DNA from: Datura wrightii
Taxonomy: Eukaryota > Streptophyta > Magnoliopsida > Solanales > Solanaceae
Assembly: GCA_035772735.1 (NCBI GenBank)
Contig: JASDFA010000007.1
Span: 83,041,501-83,105,500 of the forward strand
Direction: 5' to 3'
Length of the DNA stretch: 64,000 nt
A program made the translations under genes and the position numbers. Below, one piece after another: positions 22,080 to 34,330 of this stretch. The notes beneath the pieces are model-generated. The model was not told the origin of the DNA and made no database searches. It saw only the letters and a list, made by a program, of their open reading frames with translations. The first letter of the stretch is position 1; each line of letters begins with the position of its first letter.

Positions 22080-22775
22080 AAAGACTATGTAAGCTAGAAA
22101 ATAGGGAAAGAATATTAATCCCAAACTGCAAACTAATAACTGATTACTGAAGGACTAACTGACTCCGAACTGAGATTGACATATAGACTGAGTTATGCTA
22201 CTAGAGTGCACCTTAAAACATGAATAGTGTTGAAGGATAGGGAGCTGTATAAAGTACTTAGGAGAAATTTAGTACGTGATGCTGAAACTAAGCTGGAAGG
22301 GAACAGGTGAGAGTATTTAGCCATCATATCCTCTTCTGCTTCCCATTTAGCTCCCTTAACAGTTGATTCTTTCATAAAACCTTTACTGAAGTGACCTCCT
22401 TGTTCCTCATCTTACGAACCTAATGATTTAGGATATGAACTAAAACTTCTTCGTAAGAAAGTCTGTCCTTTACCCCAACACTCTCTAGAGTCACTACTGA
22501 GGTCGAGTCACCAATGAATTTCTTCAACAAGGACACATGGAAAACTGGGTGCACCAATGGTAACTCTGCAGGTAAATCCAGTTGATAAGCCACATTGCCA
22601 ATGCATCTCAAGATCCTGTAAAGACCAATATATTGGGACTAAGATTTCCTTTCTTCTTGAATCTCATCACCCCTTCATAGATGAGATATTCATATATACC
22701 CAATCATCCACAACAAATTCTAACTCCCTACATCTTACATTTGCATATGATTTTTGTCGGCTTTGAGCTGTTTTC
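22080..22775 (-). pseudogene. Integrase C-terminus and chromodomain of the B2 element
   Basis: The minus strand reads VHPVFHVSLLKKFIGD (about 22520-22565), SYEEVLVHIL, then the chromodomain tail with KWEAEEDMMAKY (about 22310-22350). Chromodomains at the integrase end define chromoviruses and are thought to guide integration to heterochromatin. The upstream part of the integrase is missing: at 22776, within AQSRQKSYA, sequence switches to a family C LTR fragment. Stops between the pieces show it is dead. Confidence 0.8.
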
Positions 22776-23571
22776 ATGAACAACATGAGAGTAAAATCTG
22801 CCCTAGTCATTATATTTCATCATTTCGAACATGAGAGAATTGAACCAATAGAGATATCATGATTTATTGCATGAAATCGAGTTAAACCCTCAAATTTTCA
22901 TAAAACTTGATAGGAGGCTTGAAGTCATAGAATAGGGATGAAATTAGGCATGGGGTGGACAATTTTTCCCCATTTATAACCCTACATACCTGAGCTTGAA
23001 GAATACTCAACTTGATTAGAAACCTAAAGGGCATTGAGGAAGATTTGATGAAGTACCCTAGATTCTCTTGAGGGGATTTGATCTTCACTTAGGGATATTA
23101 TGTGTAGAATGAAGGTTTAGGATGATTAAATGTAATACCTAAAAATTCCCTGAGACTAGACCTGAGATCTAAAATGTGATTAGCAGAAAGGTTGGGAAAA
23201 TTACCTCAGTACGACTCAACCTAAGAGTCGTAAGTTGGTAGTATGAGTTGTAGGAAGACCTGTGGTTCAAAGCAGAGATTTTAGTTCTCAAGACCGCGAG
23301 TGCCCACTATGAGTTGTAGTATATGGATACGACCCGTGGCCAAGATTTGTAGCTTGCCCATGGGTTTCAAGTGTTGGTATACGAGTCATGGTACGACTCA
23401 TAGCAGGAAATGACGGGTCATGGTTTGCGTCCATGGAAATATTCAGAGAATTGGGAAAAAGGGGCTCATTAGTCATGGGAGGAAATGACGAGTTGTAGTT
23501 TTGTGGTACGACTTGAGGTATGAGTCATAATATGATGGTGCAAATCATCATTTCATTTGTGAGTTGGTATG
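22776..23571 (-). repeat. Family C LTR fragment
   Basis: Co-linear with the complete C LTR from about 54645 upward (shared phrases AGAGAATTGAACC, AAGGGCATTGAGGAAGA). It keeps the donor-like site (22993-22981) and a word array (23205-23530, CGACTC/GAGTCG and ACGGGTCATGG). The LTR's 3' 1.3 kb is missing, so it was trimmed by deletion or by later insertion. The upper boundary is approximate. Confidence 0.7.
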
Positions 23572-25164
23572 TTATAATTTCTCAGATTTTCAGGCTAAAT
23601 TTGGAAACCTTCTAGGTATGTGGATAGGCCCTAACTAGATGAATTTTGTGGGAACTAAATTTTAGACCAATTCATAAGTGTGAGAAGTGCATTGGATACA
23701 AACTAAGGTCATAAGGAACCTCTAGCACAAAGTTGTATTAGTTCTTATAAGGGTCAAATTCAAGCGATCATAGATTGCATTTTACAAAGTGCTTTTGGGT
23801 AATTCAACATATCAACTATAAGACCTTTTAGTCTTCTTTCCAACGCATCCAACCTTGCATAAATCAGAGTTCAGAGTAAAACGTTATGAGCAGTTTAGTG
23901 AAGCTGCACCAGAGATTATACGAACCTCAGTATGGGCCGTACAATCAAACCACGATCCGTACTATTGGTCGTAGAATTGCTATTTGCAGGTCTTAATTCG
24001 ATAGTTTTGGGACATTTTAGTAAAATCCCATGCTTCTAACACCTAAATTACATCGTTTTGGTCTTCCTTTAGGTCATATTAAAGGGTTTAACATAGCCTA
24101 AATCCTCACTCTCTTCAAATATACGCAGGTAAGATTTTCTATCAAGAAGGAGCTAGAGTTCATCACCTCCAACTTCTCAATTTCTCTTGGATCTTCAACA
24201 AGTCAAGGGATCATCAACATAGGTATGTAGGGGTATGAATGGGGGAATCCTTCCACCCTTATGCCTTTTTCAAATTGAATTCCTGATTCTTACCTCCCAT
24301 GCCTTAATTTTCAAAATTTTAGGATCAAGGTTATTGTGGATGAATTCTTTCATGTTCTTCTATGAAATCAGTACCCTCAAGATTCAACTTGTATTCTTAC
24401 GATTATCTATGCATGTCCCTTCTCAAATTCGTGATCACCCAATTCCCCGAATTCCCATATTCGAAATCTTCTAGGGGTTTTGGGTTGGGTTATGCAATTC
24501 CTTCATAATTCTCTTATGGGTATAGCTAAATTGATATTGATTTATGATTTGCATGATTAGGATTTTGAGAATTCTTCAAGTCTTCATGAAACTATGTTTC
24601 AAGCATGATTAGGGCTAAATTCCTCTTTATGAAATTCCATGATTTCCATTATGATTTCAATTCTCTAAAGCCCTAATTTGTGGTTTAAGTTTTATGATAT
24701 GATTCCCTACAAGTACTCTTTATGAATTTATGAATTTCAACTATGTTGATCTTATCAAGTATCTATTGTCTTTTATGATCTTCAATGTTTATGATTTGGC
24801 TGACTCACGGGACCTTATTTTATGGATATTTTACATATTATAAGCATATACATGATTATTATGATTTTAAATAGCCCGTGACCTTAATGTATGATTTTCT
24901 ATAATTTTATGAGCCCCTCATGGGTGCATTTTTTTGGGAGTAGTGTCTAGAACCAAGTAGGCTTGATGTTCAGGTAAACTCCGAGGTCTCAAAACTACGC
25001 GCCAACATAGGCTTATATTCATGGACTCTAGGTGGTCCCATTAGTAATATCATGCCCCTTACTTCCCTTGCTTTGGAAAGCTTGGGACGGCTCTACCCAA
25101 TTGAGCGAGATAGTTGGGGCATCATGTAAGCTCTATCATAATGGTGTCACACTTCCTACAAGCG
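23572..25164 (+). repeat. Family D LTR, plus strand, 3'-truncated
   Basis: It starts TGTTATAATTTC. It has a short word array (ACGATCCGTAC, TATGGGCCGTAC; 23920-23985), the shared 20-mer as CCTAAATTACATCGTTTTGG (24042-24061), a perfect donor-like TAGGTATGTAGGGG (24220-24233), and the block GAGATAGTTGGGGCATCATG (about 25105-25125). It breaks off at about 25164 before the stem-loop and primer site, against gag sequence of element C. The 79-codon frame 24235-24474 has no recognisable domain. The start position is inferred from the TG and the family layout. Confidence 0.65.
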
Positions 25165-25355
25165 AGAAAAGTGTGCTCTCCTGCCATGCTCCTCTGGTCC
25201 CTACAGCCTGACGCTCTACCTATCTGATCTCCTCGAGGTCTAGATGGAATGATGGATGATGAAGGAGTTGTTGCCGAAAAACTCTGGATCAACTAAGGGT
25301 GATGCCCACCAATGGATCTCTAGTGGAAATGCCCGTAACTCTCTGTCCTGGCCCT
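25165..25355 (-). pseudogene. Gag fragment of element C, C-proximal
   Basis: On the minus strand this continues the gag whose N-terminal part lies at 52331-53107; the two are separated by element B and its CTTGG duplication. It corresponds to the linker just before the zinc knuckle. The remainder of C's gag and pol is not found; the fragment abuts the D LTR at 25164, which implies a deletion. Confidence 0.65.
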
Positions 25356-25360
25356 CTTGG
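25356..25360. repeat. Target-site duplication of element B, left copy (CTTGG)
   Basis: CTTGG precedes the LTR end TGTCATGATC at 25361 and recurs at 52326-52330 directly after the other LTR. Confidence 0.9.
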
Positions 25361-28095
25361 TGTCATGATCTGAGTTCACACCCTAGAAGTAACATGGGAA
25401 AGGGAACCCCGTAAGGCTCCAAATCAATCCATGACATAATCATAGCATATCACTTGACAATAAAAGCGACTAACAACAAACATAGGCGAAAGCTAACTGT
25501 AATAGTCTAACATAAACCATAAGGACAATTATAAAAAAACTTGATACAACATAGAGTCTATCTAGACAAGCCTAAAAACCTTCTACTAAACTGATGAGTT
25601 GCTGGGACAAGCCCCTAACGAACTCCTAAAATCTAAAAACTGAAACATAAAGAAAGTATAAACAAAAATCACGTCCTCAAGAGATGAGGACTCACCACTG
25701 TCAGTTGAGAGGGAATGAAGCGTATCTAACCACGAGGATGAGTCTGGAGTGCTGAATTTATATCAAGAAATGATATAGCACAAAAGGCGTGCGGTCAGTA
25801 CATGGAATGTACTGAGCATGCGGGATAACATAGATAATTAAATATACAAATATATGATAAGGAAATAACCAAGTGCATCAACATAAATGATTTAACATGC
25901 AACAATCCTCTTGTGAGTCACATACACATATATACATGAAACTTTCCTTTGGATATCATTTTACGAAACATCATTGAACTCATGCATAAGGGTCAAGTTC
26001 TGAACATTTTATAAGGGTAGAATTTGAAACTAGCATCACACTGTACTGGATCACTGCTGGTAACTGAGCATGATTCTCATTATTTTAAATATGTTATAAT
26101 CTGAAATCTGACTCATACAGAATTGAATCATACTGATAACATAACTAAGGGAGTCATCCTCTAATATGGAGGGTCCCAACGGACTAAGAAAGTCATTCTC
26201 TACTTTGGAGGAACCTGACTGAACTAGGGAGTCACTCTCTTCTATGGAGGATCCCGACTGAACTAGGGAATCACTCTCTACTATGGAGGATGCTGACTGA
26301 GCTAGGGAATCACTCTATGGTATGGAGGATCCTGCCTGAGCTAGGGAGTCACTCTCTGCTATGGAGGATCCCGACCTGACCAAGGGAAACATTCTCGGCT
26401 ATAGAGAGTCCCTGGCTGACTAGAACATGAGGAGATCTTATCTGACATTATATATCTGGTCTATGCTACTATAGGTAGTCATAAACATAAACATACACTG
26501 CTTTCATCATACAACATTCATTTCGGAAGGATTGGGTCTACTTTCTACTAAAAACAAGCCCAACATTATGAAAATATCATTCTCATGCTTTATCGTCATA
26601 ATTCATATCATCAATAGAGCCATATCAGTATTTCTTCAAACATCTTACATTAGTGAGCATCTATCGATTCACATCATGCTTTATTCTTACACAACATTTT
26701 AAGTTCCGGATTTGTATCATTCAACATGTAACATAGAAACATTCATGGTCCATAGGTCCAATTCGTACCTTAACATGCATACATTGATTCATATATTCTA
26801 TATTTACAGGAAATGATATACTTAACTCCTAACTCATTCATTTACAACAAGATCATGGGAGAAGCATACATTTTCATTTCATAAGACCCATTTTGAGATT
26901 TACTCCAATTCATAAGAAGGATGCATTAATTAGGCCAGTATCATGGATTTATCTCATACCCAATCAACTCCATCGAAAGAATAAGGAAAATACATTTTTG
27001 ACTTTCAATTGGTCGAGCCCATACACTTTAATCTCATCTCAACATATTTAGCAAATAGGATATTCTAATCGTTAGGGGATTCCTACAATCTTCATATATT
27101 TCATACATAGATACGAATAATTGTTCAATTTACTGCACAATAATAAGACTCCAAGCATAGTTCAAGCCATCTCATGAAGAACATCCAATAACCATGCATA
27201 TTCATCATCTAACACATAATTCAAGATACTTAAATAATTTATGATCCCAAATGGGCTCATAATTCTAGTGGGTTTTAGAATTCAAGAAAACATGGAAAAA
27301 ATCATCCATCAATGAAAACCCTAGGTCATGCTTTTCTAGAGTAAGTGAAATTGAGCTTTTGATAAAACATTTTGGGGCACAAGGATGGAAGAAGATCCTT
27401 GTTGAAAAACCCACATACCTGCTTCGAAGAATCACCCACTTGAACTTGACCTTGAAGTCTTTGAAAAATTCCTGGAAGAATACTTAAACCTTGAGAGAGA
27501 GGAGGAAGAAAGGTTTGAGAGGGTATCTTGAGAGAATAAGAGATTAAACTAGAAGAAACCCATAAAAATGTCCTAAATAGTACTCAAAACGACATAGTTT
27601 AGATGTTAGAAGCATAGGATTTTATGAAAATGCCCTTGGAAAAATGCAGGAAAAATTACCCTCGCAGACCTCACAAGGCACCCCACAAGTCGTGCGGTCA
27701 GGTAACGACTCGTGGGGACCGACTCGTGGAGTGCACTTCCCAAATTCTCAAAAATATCCCAACTCACTTGAAGACTCACTTCATGAGTTATGGTCTGCCA
27801 CGACAACTCGTGGCCTGCTTCCGTCATCCCTACTGCTTGAGACCCTATCTAGGAACTCTAGCCTCCACCTAATGGCCGACTTAATGAGTCGTTTCCAGTC
27901 AGGACGACTAGTCAGGTCTTCTGTTATCATAAGACTTTGTGACACCTCTGAACTGCTCCACCATGGGTCTGATCACGACTCGTGGGGTCTCCTAATGAGT
28001 CGTCCCTCAACTCGTTCTTCTAAATGATTTCACCTTCTGTCTGATTTGTTTACTTAAGCCTAGAATCTGATCTTAGAAACATTCGGGGTGTTACA
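25361..28095 (-). repeat. Element B 3' LTR, 2735 bp
   Basis: The minus strand starts TGTAACACCCCGAATG at 28095. Word array with CACGACTCGTGG-type words (28020-27655), 20-mer variant (27602-27583), donor-like site GCAGGTATGTGGG (27421-27409), 39-bp minisatellite (26410-26150), and stem-loop TATATCA-TTTCT-TGATATA (25777-25759). Confidence 0.9.
26150..26410. repeat. 39-bp minisatellite in the B 3' LTR
   Basis: About six to seven copies of a unit containing CTATGGAGGATCCCGACTGA and AGGGAATCACTCTCT. The 39-base length keeps frame, so it can yield spurious open frames. Confidence 0.9.
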
Positions 28096-28131
28096 ATATC
28101 TCCCCCTTGGGAACATTCGCCCTCGAATGTT
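28096..28131 (-). promoter_or_regulatory. Polypurine tract and perfect hairpin of element B
   Basis: On the minus strand AACATTCG-AGGG-CGAATGTT (28131 to 28112) is a perfect 8-bp stem with a 4-base loop, immediately followed by CCCAAGGGGGAGATAT and the LTR start. Confidence 0.85.
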
Positions 28132-29039
28132 GGAGAAAACATATTAAAAGGATAGAGACGAAACTGAAATTCAACAATCATTCAATCACAGCTAAGTCCA
28201 ATGGAGCATCTGACTTTGGGCTGACCATACATATTCAGACTGAATATTTAAATTGATCATGTGTGCTATGGCATAAAAGAGACTGAGGGACATGAAACTA
28301 TCATGGAACTAGATGGAAAACTAAGAAGGATTCTTCCAACTCTAACTGGCAATGAACTACTACGAATTAAGTCTTCGCTCCCAAGTCACTTTCTGTTACA
28401 GGGTTAGTATTCATAATATTTGGTCCGACTTTAAATAAAGGTCTCATGAGCACAAATCATTCATGACATCTAAACTGAGCACATACATGAGATAATTTGA
28501 GTCTGCTGAGCTACTAAGCATGTTCTAGAGACTGGGTTCGAGCTGATCATGTTGGGAAATATGAATTAACACACATACTGATGTGTAACACATAAATGAG
28601 CCTAAAGGATTCGTAAAGTAAGATCGGCATCGCTGTCTGCAATGGTTATCTATAACTTTTGAGAGTCCGCACATAGGGATGGCATAACTTAGCTTCAATC
28701 GGACTACTAGAGAAATTATTTGAACCTAAAGGGATTGACATATCATAACTGTTAGGGTTAGTACTCCCTTACTATCATATCCAAGATCCGACTAGTCTCA
28801 CATACTTACCATCTCCCCCTTAGCTTTAGGCCATCATTCTGAGGCTCCTGAATATTTCTCCAGGTCGGGGGCTTGTTCACTAACTCCTAGCCCCCCCTTT
28901 CACCTCTAACCCTCACATCCAGTCTTACTTTAACAACTATTCACATCACACATCGACAACCTCTTCTCCACTACAACCACAAAGCTCCTTATTCGATCCT
29001 GGGGTCCTGGGGCTAGCAACATACAAGAGTTATTCAAGA
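28132..29039 (-). other. Element B tail without recognisable coding sequence
   Basis: Where pol would lie there are about 0.9 kb without any RT, RNase H or integrase motif in either strand. A C-rich stretch occurs near 28890. I see no gene. Confidence 0.6.
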
Positions 29040-30176
29040 TTCATGACATACCTGTGGCCACTACTAGAAATTTGCCCTTATCCTGGTGTGTTATTACAAC
29101 ATAGGAGCGGTTTTGACGACTTCCTCCACCTAAGCTAGATGATGCACCCTGCTAAAATGAATGGGCTATCGGTACTACTGAAGAGATGACCGAGGATCTA
29201 CTCTGGCCTCGCTTTGCTGCTGCGCAATATCAGTGCTTATGGCTCGACTAGCTGCACCAAATACAAATATCTGATCCATACATACATTCTCCCAAGTAGT
29301 TCTTTCTATAGTTGGTAAACATGGGATATGTAATCTCCCTTACTATAGGTTTGTGTGGAGCACTAACTATCAAAAATGCAGGGGCTAACAATTTCAGCTG
29401 GGAATGTGAGCAGCGTCCGCCACTCATCCTCTACGAAGAAAACTCTTAATTTCCTACCCTGGGCCTCTTAGCCTTTCTCTCTCTTTCCTTCACCTACTCC
29501 GCCTCCATTTGTTGAGCGAATACCACCACATGTAGAAAGTCTATATCCCTGTGCAACAGGGATGTCCTGCACTCTTTAAGCAAGGAGTATGACACTCTAT
29601 TCACGAACCTGCTCATTTGGGCCCTCTAATAAGCTACCATCTTCGGGGCATACTTGGATAATCGGGTAAATTCCAATGCATACTCCTGAACTTTCATGTC
29701 ATTCTATTTCAGGTTGATGAACTCTACCACCTTAGTTTATCTCAACTCTCTAGGTAAAAACCTTTCCAGGAATGTTGTCTTAAATTCATCCCAATCCAGG
29801 GGGCCCGCTCCAATCCTCGACTGTCCCTCCACTGACAAAACCACATATAATCAACTCCCTTTAGCTGGTAGGAGGCTAAGTTTGTGCTCTCAATTCCCGT
29901 CACTTCCATGATGTGGGTAATCTTCTGAATTTTCTTCCAAGAACTCATACGGGTCCTCATCTACCTTTGACATCAAGAACTCATGTGGGTTCATTCAAAG
30001 AAAATCTCACACCCTTGTCGCAGCTACATTCCCATTCTGGGGAATATGAGCCATTGCTTGTTGATTAATCTAGGCAGTCACGGCCTGTGCCAACATATTA
30101 TGAGTTGCTCGAAACTCGACATGGGTTACATGGTCGTCCAACGGGTTCGCTGGAGCTGGTGGTACCTACTGGCAGT
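29040..30176 (-). pseudogene. Gag of element B, main part
   Basis: The minus strand shows the gag capsid order: QAVTA-INQQAMAHIPQNGN-like N-part (about 30040-30110), YEFLEE (about 29930-29950), YQLKGVDYMW-CQWRDSRG (about 29815-29880), and the CLPTIERTTWENVCMDQIFVF region where a zinc knuckle should be but most Cys/His are lost (about 29240-29320). Stops and frameshifts are frequent. The frame ends at VVATGM (about 29045), where the protease would start. The first twelve codons lie at 49320-49354 beyond A2. Confidence 0.8.
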
Positions 30177-30181
30177 CATTA
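30177..30181. repeat. Target-site duplication of A2, left copy (CATTA)
   Basis: CATTA directly precedes TGTTATACC at 30182 and recurs at 49315-49319 after the 3' LTR. The surrounding gag of B rejoins across it. Confidence 0.9.
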
Positions 30182-32320
30182 TGTTATACCTCAAGAACCG
30201 AAGGATCAAACCTGAAAGTAAAAATGGAGAAAAACTAAAAAATTTCACCAGGTCACAGAATGACCCATGAGGTAAGTAGTGAGGAGTGACCATGAGTCGG
30301 CACGTGACTCATGGTCAGCATGGTGTGGCAAGGCCTGAGTGAGGAGGCCACGGGCTTGACCACGAGTCATGGTCAGAACTCACGACTCGTGAGGTCACCC
30401 GTTGTCAACATTGGAGGATTGGCAAGTTAGAATGGACAGTGTAGGCAACAGAAGGTGACCACGAGTTGTTGTCTGACCTAACGACTCATGAGTCACCCAT
30501 GGGGTTTCTTTAGATGTTTGGGTAGTGGACTCAATGGATCAGGCCACGAGTCGTGCCCTGTAGCAGCAACCCATTAGGTCCCTCGTGGGGACTGGTGACC
30601 AGAAATTCCTGCGTTTTAATAAGGGTGTTTTTGTAACTTCCTAAGTCCCTAAGGACTAAACTACATCATTTTGGATATGTTTCTAAGTTAGATAAGATGG
30701 GTTAAGCCGTTTGTGCATGCCCGTTCTCATGCAAAAGCTTAGAGAGGTTTTTGGGAGATTCAAGGCTTTCTTCCCCAAATTTTCATCAAATTCTTTGTGG
30801 GTGCTCAAGGAACTTTGAGTCCCTCCATTCCCAGGTATGTAGGGTTTTAAAATGGGTGAAATTCTACCTCACCCATGCACAAATTTCAAGTTAATTCATG
30901 AATTCTCCTACTCAAATTCCATGTGGTTTTACCCAAAGCATGAACATATGATTTCACTTTATGGAAATGATTTAATTGAGTTTTAATAATTGAATTATGC
31001 ATGTTGTGCAGATTTTATATTTATCTTCTTCAAAATCATGTTTCAATCTTTTTAAATATAAACTGTCCATTGATGAAAGTCCATGAAAGTTATGATTTAT
31101 GATGAATATTAATTATTTTGAGTTTATTTATGATGGAAAAGCATGAATTCAAGTTACCCATGTTTGTGAGCATTTTTTTGAAGGAATTGAATATGATGAA
31201 GTATAGGGCAATGTGCAAATGTTAAAGAATGATTTATGATTTATGAAGTGAATTACATGATTTATTGATTTATGATGTTGGCCGATAAAAAAGGCCTTGA
31301 TTCTTGGCTAGGTATGTTTAAAGGGGATCAATGATGGTAATGTTACATTTTATCCTATGAATCTTAATGCATGATATTATTGATTTATGTATGAGCCTAT
31401 GTGCATGTTTTTGGGAGACGTGTCTAGCATCGAGAAGCCCGGCGTTCAAAGGACTACGCCAGTGTCTCATAACCACATGCCACCGTGGGTTTCTAATGAT
31501 ATGATGTATTGATAATGATCTCCTCAAATGTGATATCACGCCTAATGCACGACCCTCGCCTGGCAAGCCAGGGTCGGCGCTGCCCACTTGAGTGAGATAG
31601 TTGGGGCATCATGAAAGGCTCTACCATGATGGTGTCGGTTATGATAAGTCCTCCCATTGTTCTGCATGTTTTATCGATTGTTTTGTTTATGTTATCGGCT
31701 CAAGTTACATTTTGATAGGGTTTATTCACGATTATGTTTATGAATGTTTTATGAATGATTTGGAAGCCTTGAGCCTTATGTTTTTTTACGGAGTTTATAA
31801 TACAAGCATGATGTCCTTCTCCTATGTTTATTTTTCTGAGTTTATTTTACTTTTAAATGTCCAATTTACTTTCCTTGCAAACTTGGTACATTCCACATAC
31901 CGACCGCATACTTTCTATGATGTATTGTTTAATGATACAGGGTCCGGACCTCAGGCTCATCCTCATCCTTAGTCCATCTCAGCCTAAGTTTTCAGCTTAT
32001 TGGTGAGTCCTCATGTTCTAAGGGCCGTTTGATAAACTTTCATGTTGTTTATGTTCATTTTTGGTTGGGTTAGTTGGGGATGTTGTCCCATCAACCCATC
32101 TTATGTATTAGAGGCTTTCACACAAGTATGTAGTGCTCTGCCGTGTATACGCCCAGTATTTCTTGATGTTATGTTGTAATTACATTTTCTCTATGTTTTA
32201 TGATTATAATTCTTCTTATTTGAATAAGATTAGTTGTATGCATGTTCCATGGGTCGACTTGTGGTCCCTTGGGGTCCTTTGTCTGTGTCTATGATCGGGG
32301 TGTATGTTCGGGTAGTGACA
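30182..32320 (+). repeat. A2 5' LTR, 2139 bp
   Basis: Starts TGTTATACCTC, ends GGTAGTGACA. Word array 30245-30605, 20-mer variant 30653-30674, donor-like CAG/GTATGTAGGG with the GT at 30835-30836, conserved GAGATAGTTGGGGCATCATG block at about 31593-31612, stem-loop 31921-31939. Confidence 0.92.
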
Positions 32321-32324
32321 AACT

Positions 32325-32336
32325 TGGTATCAGAGC
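32325..32336 (+). promoter_or_regulatory. Primer-binding site of A2, initiator tRNA-Met type
   Basis: TGGTATCAGAGC, four bases after the LTR end, is complementary to the 3' end of initiator tRNA-Met. Confidence 0.95.
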
Positions 32337-32530
32337 AATAGGTTCAGATGTGTCCTAGGGAGTCTGAAAGACGCTTTAGGTAGAGTCTTTTTCATGGGTG
32401 TGAAGCGTGCCACACCTATGACAAAGAGGATACTAGACATTTAGGAAATGTTCCCTTTTTTCGTCTTCTATGTCGTGCGATAAAAAGTCTCTCCATCCTT
32501 CTAACTCATGCGATTCACGATTGCAGGATT
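32337..32530 (+). other. A2 leader with acceptor-like site
   Basis: About 190 bp, near-identical in layout to the A1 leader, including GTGTGAAGCG-GCCACACC. GATTGCAG/G at 32519-32526 is a canonical acceptor-like sequence just before the expected gag start. Confidence 0.55.
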
Positions 32531-33740
32531 AAGACTCCTAGGAGAATGAGCGGAAGGAGGAATGGAGGTGATGAAGGCCATGAAGATGGAAATGACCATG
32601 GGCATCAGCAAGCCCCACCTATTTAGGAGCCCCAAGCTCCAGAGCCAGCTTCCCACGTTGAGTTTCGGGCGGCTATGCAGATTTTGGCACAGGCCTTGAC
32701 CGCTTAGGTCCAACCAGCAGGCTGTTGCGCAGTTCCCACAGAATGGAAATGCAGCGGCGGCTCTAATTAGAGACTTCTTGAGGATGAATCCGCTAAGTTC
32801 ACGGGATCGAAGGTGGATGAGGATCCACATGAGTTCGTTAAAGGGATCCTAAAGGTCACTCAGGTTATGGGGGTGACAAAGGGGAGTGTGTTGACTTGGC
32901 CTCTTACCAGCTAAAAGAGGTCGCTCATATTTGGTATAAGCAATCGAAGGACAGCAGGGCAGCGGGATGGGCACTATTAGCTGGGATGAGTTCCATATGG
33001 CCTTTCTCGACAGGTTCTTCCCTCGAGAGATGAGGGAGTTGAAGGCAGCTAAGTTTGTGAACATCAAGTAGGGAAAGATGACAGTGTTGGAGTATTCGTT
33101 CGAGTTCACACGTTTGTCAAAACACACCCCAGAGTTGGTGATGGATCATAGGGCGCGGGTGAGCCAGTGTGTTCCTGGCGTGGCTGATTATATAGAAAAG
33201 GATTGCAAGACTGGTATGCTCAACTAGGATATGGACTTTCCTCGCATAGTTTTGTACGCCCAACAGATGGAGGCGGCTCATGTGAGGGAGATAGAGGAAA
33301 AGAGTGCTTGGAAAGATAGTCATGGGTCTTCACATCAGAGGTCCGGCGGTGGCTACCATCCATAGTTTCAGCAAAGGTCACTAGCCCCAGCACCATCCTC
33401 AGCTAGTGTCCTATACAAGCCTAGGGGTGATCAGAGGAGCAGGGCTTCAGGGGGATCACAGGGGCACCTAACTAGAATATACCTCTCCAGCTCGCGGGAA
33501 CTGTGGCAAGAGTCACACCGGAGAGTGCCTGCTCAGCTCAGATGTCTGCTATGGGTGTGGTAGATTCGAGCACATGCGCCGAGCGTGTCCATATGCTAGA
33601 CATGGTGATGATAGGGGTGGTGCACAGACCACCAGGACAACAATAGCTCCATCCTATTCCGCTCAACAGGGAGCATCGACTAGTTGGGGTGGCGGGCAGC
33701 ACCAAAACAGACTCTATACCCTTGCCTCGCACCAGGAGTA
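32531..33740 (+). pseudogene. Gag pseudogene of A2
   Basis: The expected start codon is AAG at 32531; the next in-frame ATG (32546) gives MSGRRNGGDEGHEDGNDHGH. Several stops and shifts interrupt the capsid region (32600-33130). The nucleocapsid is well kept: CGNCGKSHTGEC then the zinc knuckle CYGCGRFEHMRRAC (about 33490-33592, CX2CX4HX4C). It runs towards the protease at TSPDVVTGM, after one stop (QE then TAG). Not functional. Confidence 0.85.
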
Positions 33741-34330
33741 GGAGACTTCGCCAGACGTGGTAACTGGTATGTTGCGCGTCTTTCATATTGATGTTTATTC
33801 CTTGCTAGATCTTGGAGCTACCTTTTCTTTCGTGACTCCTTACATTGCTAGTAGCCTTGGAGTTAGTCCCGAGACCTTGTCAGAACCATTTTCAGTTTCG
33901 ACCCCTGTTGGTGATTTGGTCATAGCTAGACGAGTATATAGAGGATGCCCGGTCACTGCGTTACATAAGGTTACCCCCAAAGACCTTGCAGAGCTAGCCA
34001 TGACTGACTTTGACATTATTCTTGGCATGGAATGGTTGTTTGCATGTTATGCTTCGATTAATTGTAGGACTCGTACAGTGGAATTTTGTTTTATAGGAGA
34101 GTCGACGGTGGAGTGGAAGGGTAGTTCTGTGGTACCATCAGGTAAGTTTATTTCGTATCTTAAGGCCAGGGAAATGATCTCTAAAGGTTGCATGTACCAA
34201 CTAGTTAGCGTTAAGGATATGGAGTCTGAGACCCCGACTATTCAGTCAGTTTTGGTGGTGTGTGAATATTCGAAGGTGTTTCCCGATGATTCGCCAGGTG
34301 TTCCTCCGGAAAGGGAAATTGATTTTGGTA
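33741..34330 (+). pseudogene. Aspartic protease domain of A2 pol
   Basis: A clean stretch from MLRVFHIDVYSLLDLGATFS to FGIDLLPDT. The active-site triad region reads D-L-G where retropepsins have D-S/T-G and copy A1 has D-P-G. ILGMEWL marks the C-terminal half. It is the longest intact stretch of A2 pol (the open frame continues to about 34521). Confidence 0.85.

Noticed and set aside
27644..28027. 127-codon plus-strand frame
   Set aside because: It covers the antisense of the word array in the B LTR; a shadow frame.
31601..31972. 123-codon frame in the A2 LTR with hydrophobic segments
   Set aside because: It spans the conserved LTR block and stem-loop; broken in the other A LTRs.
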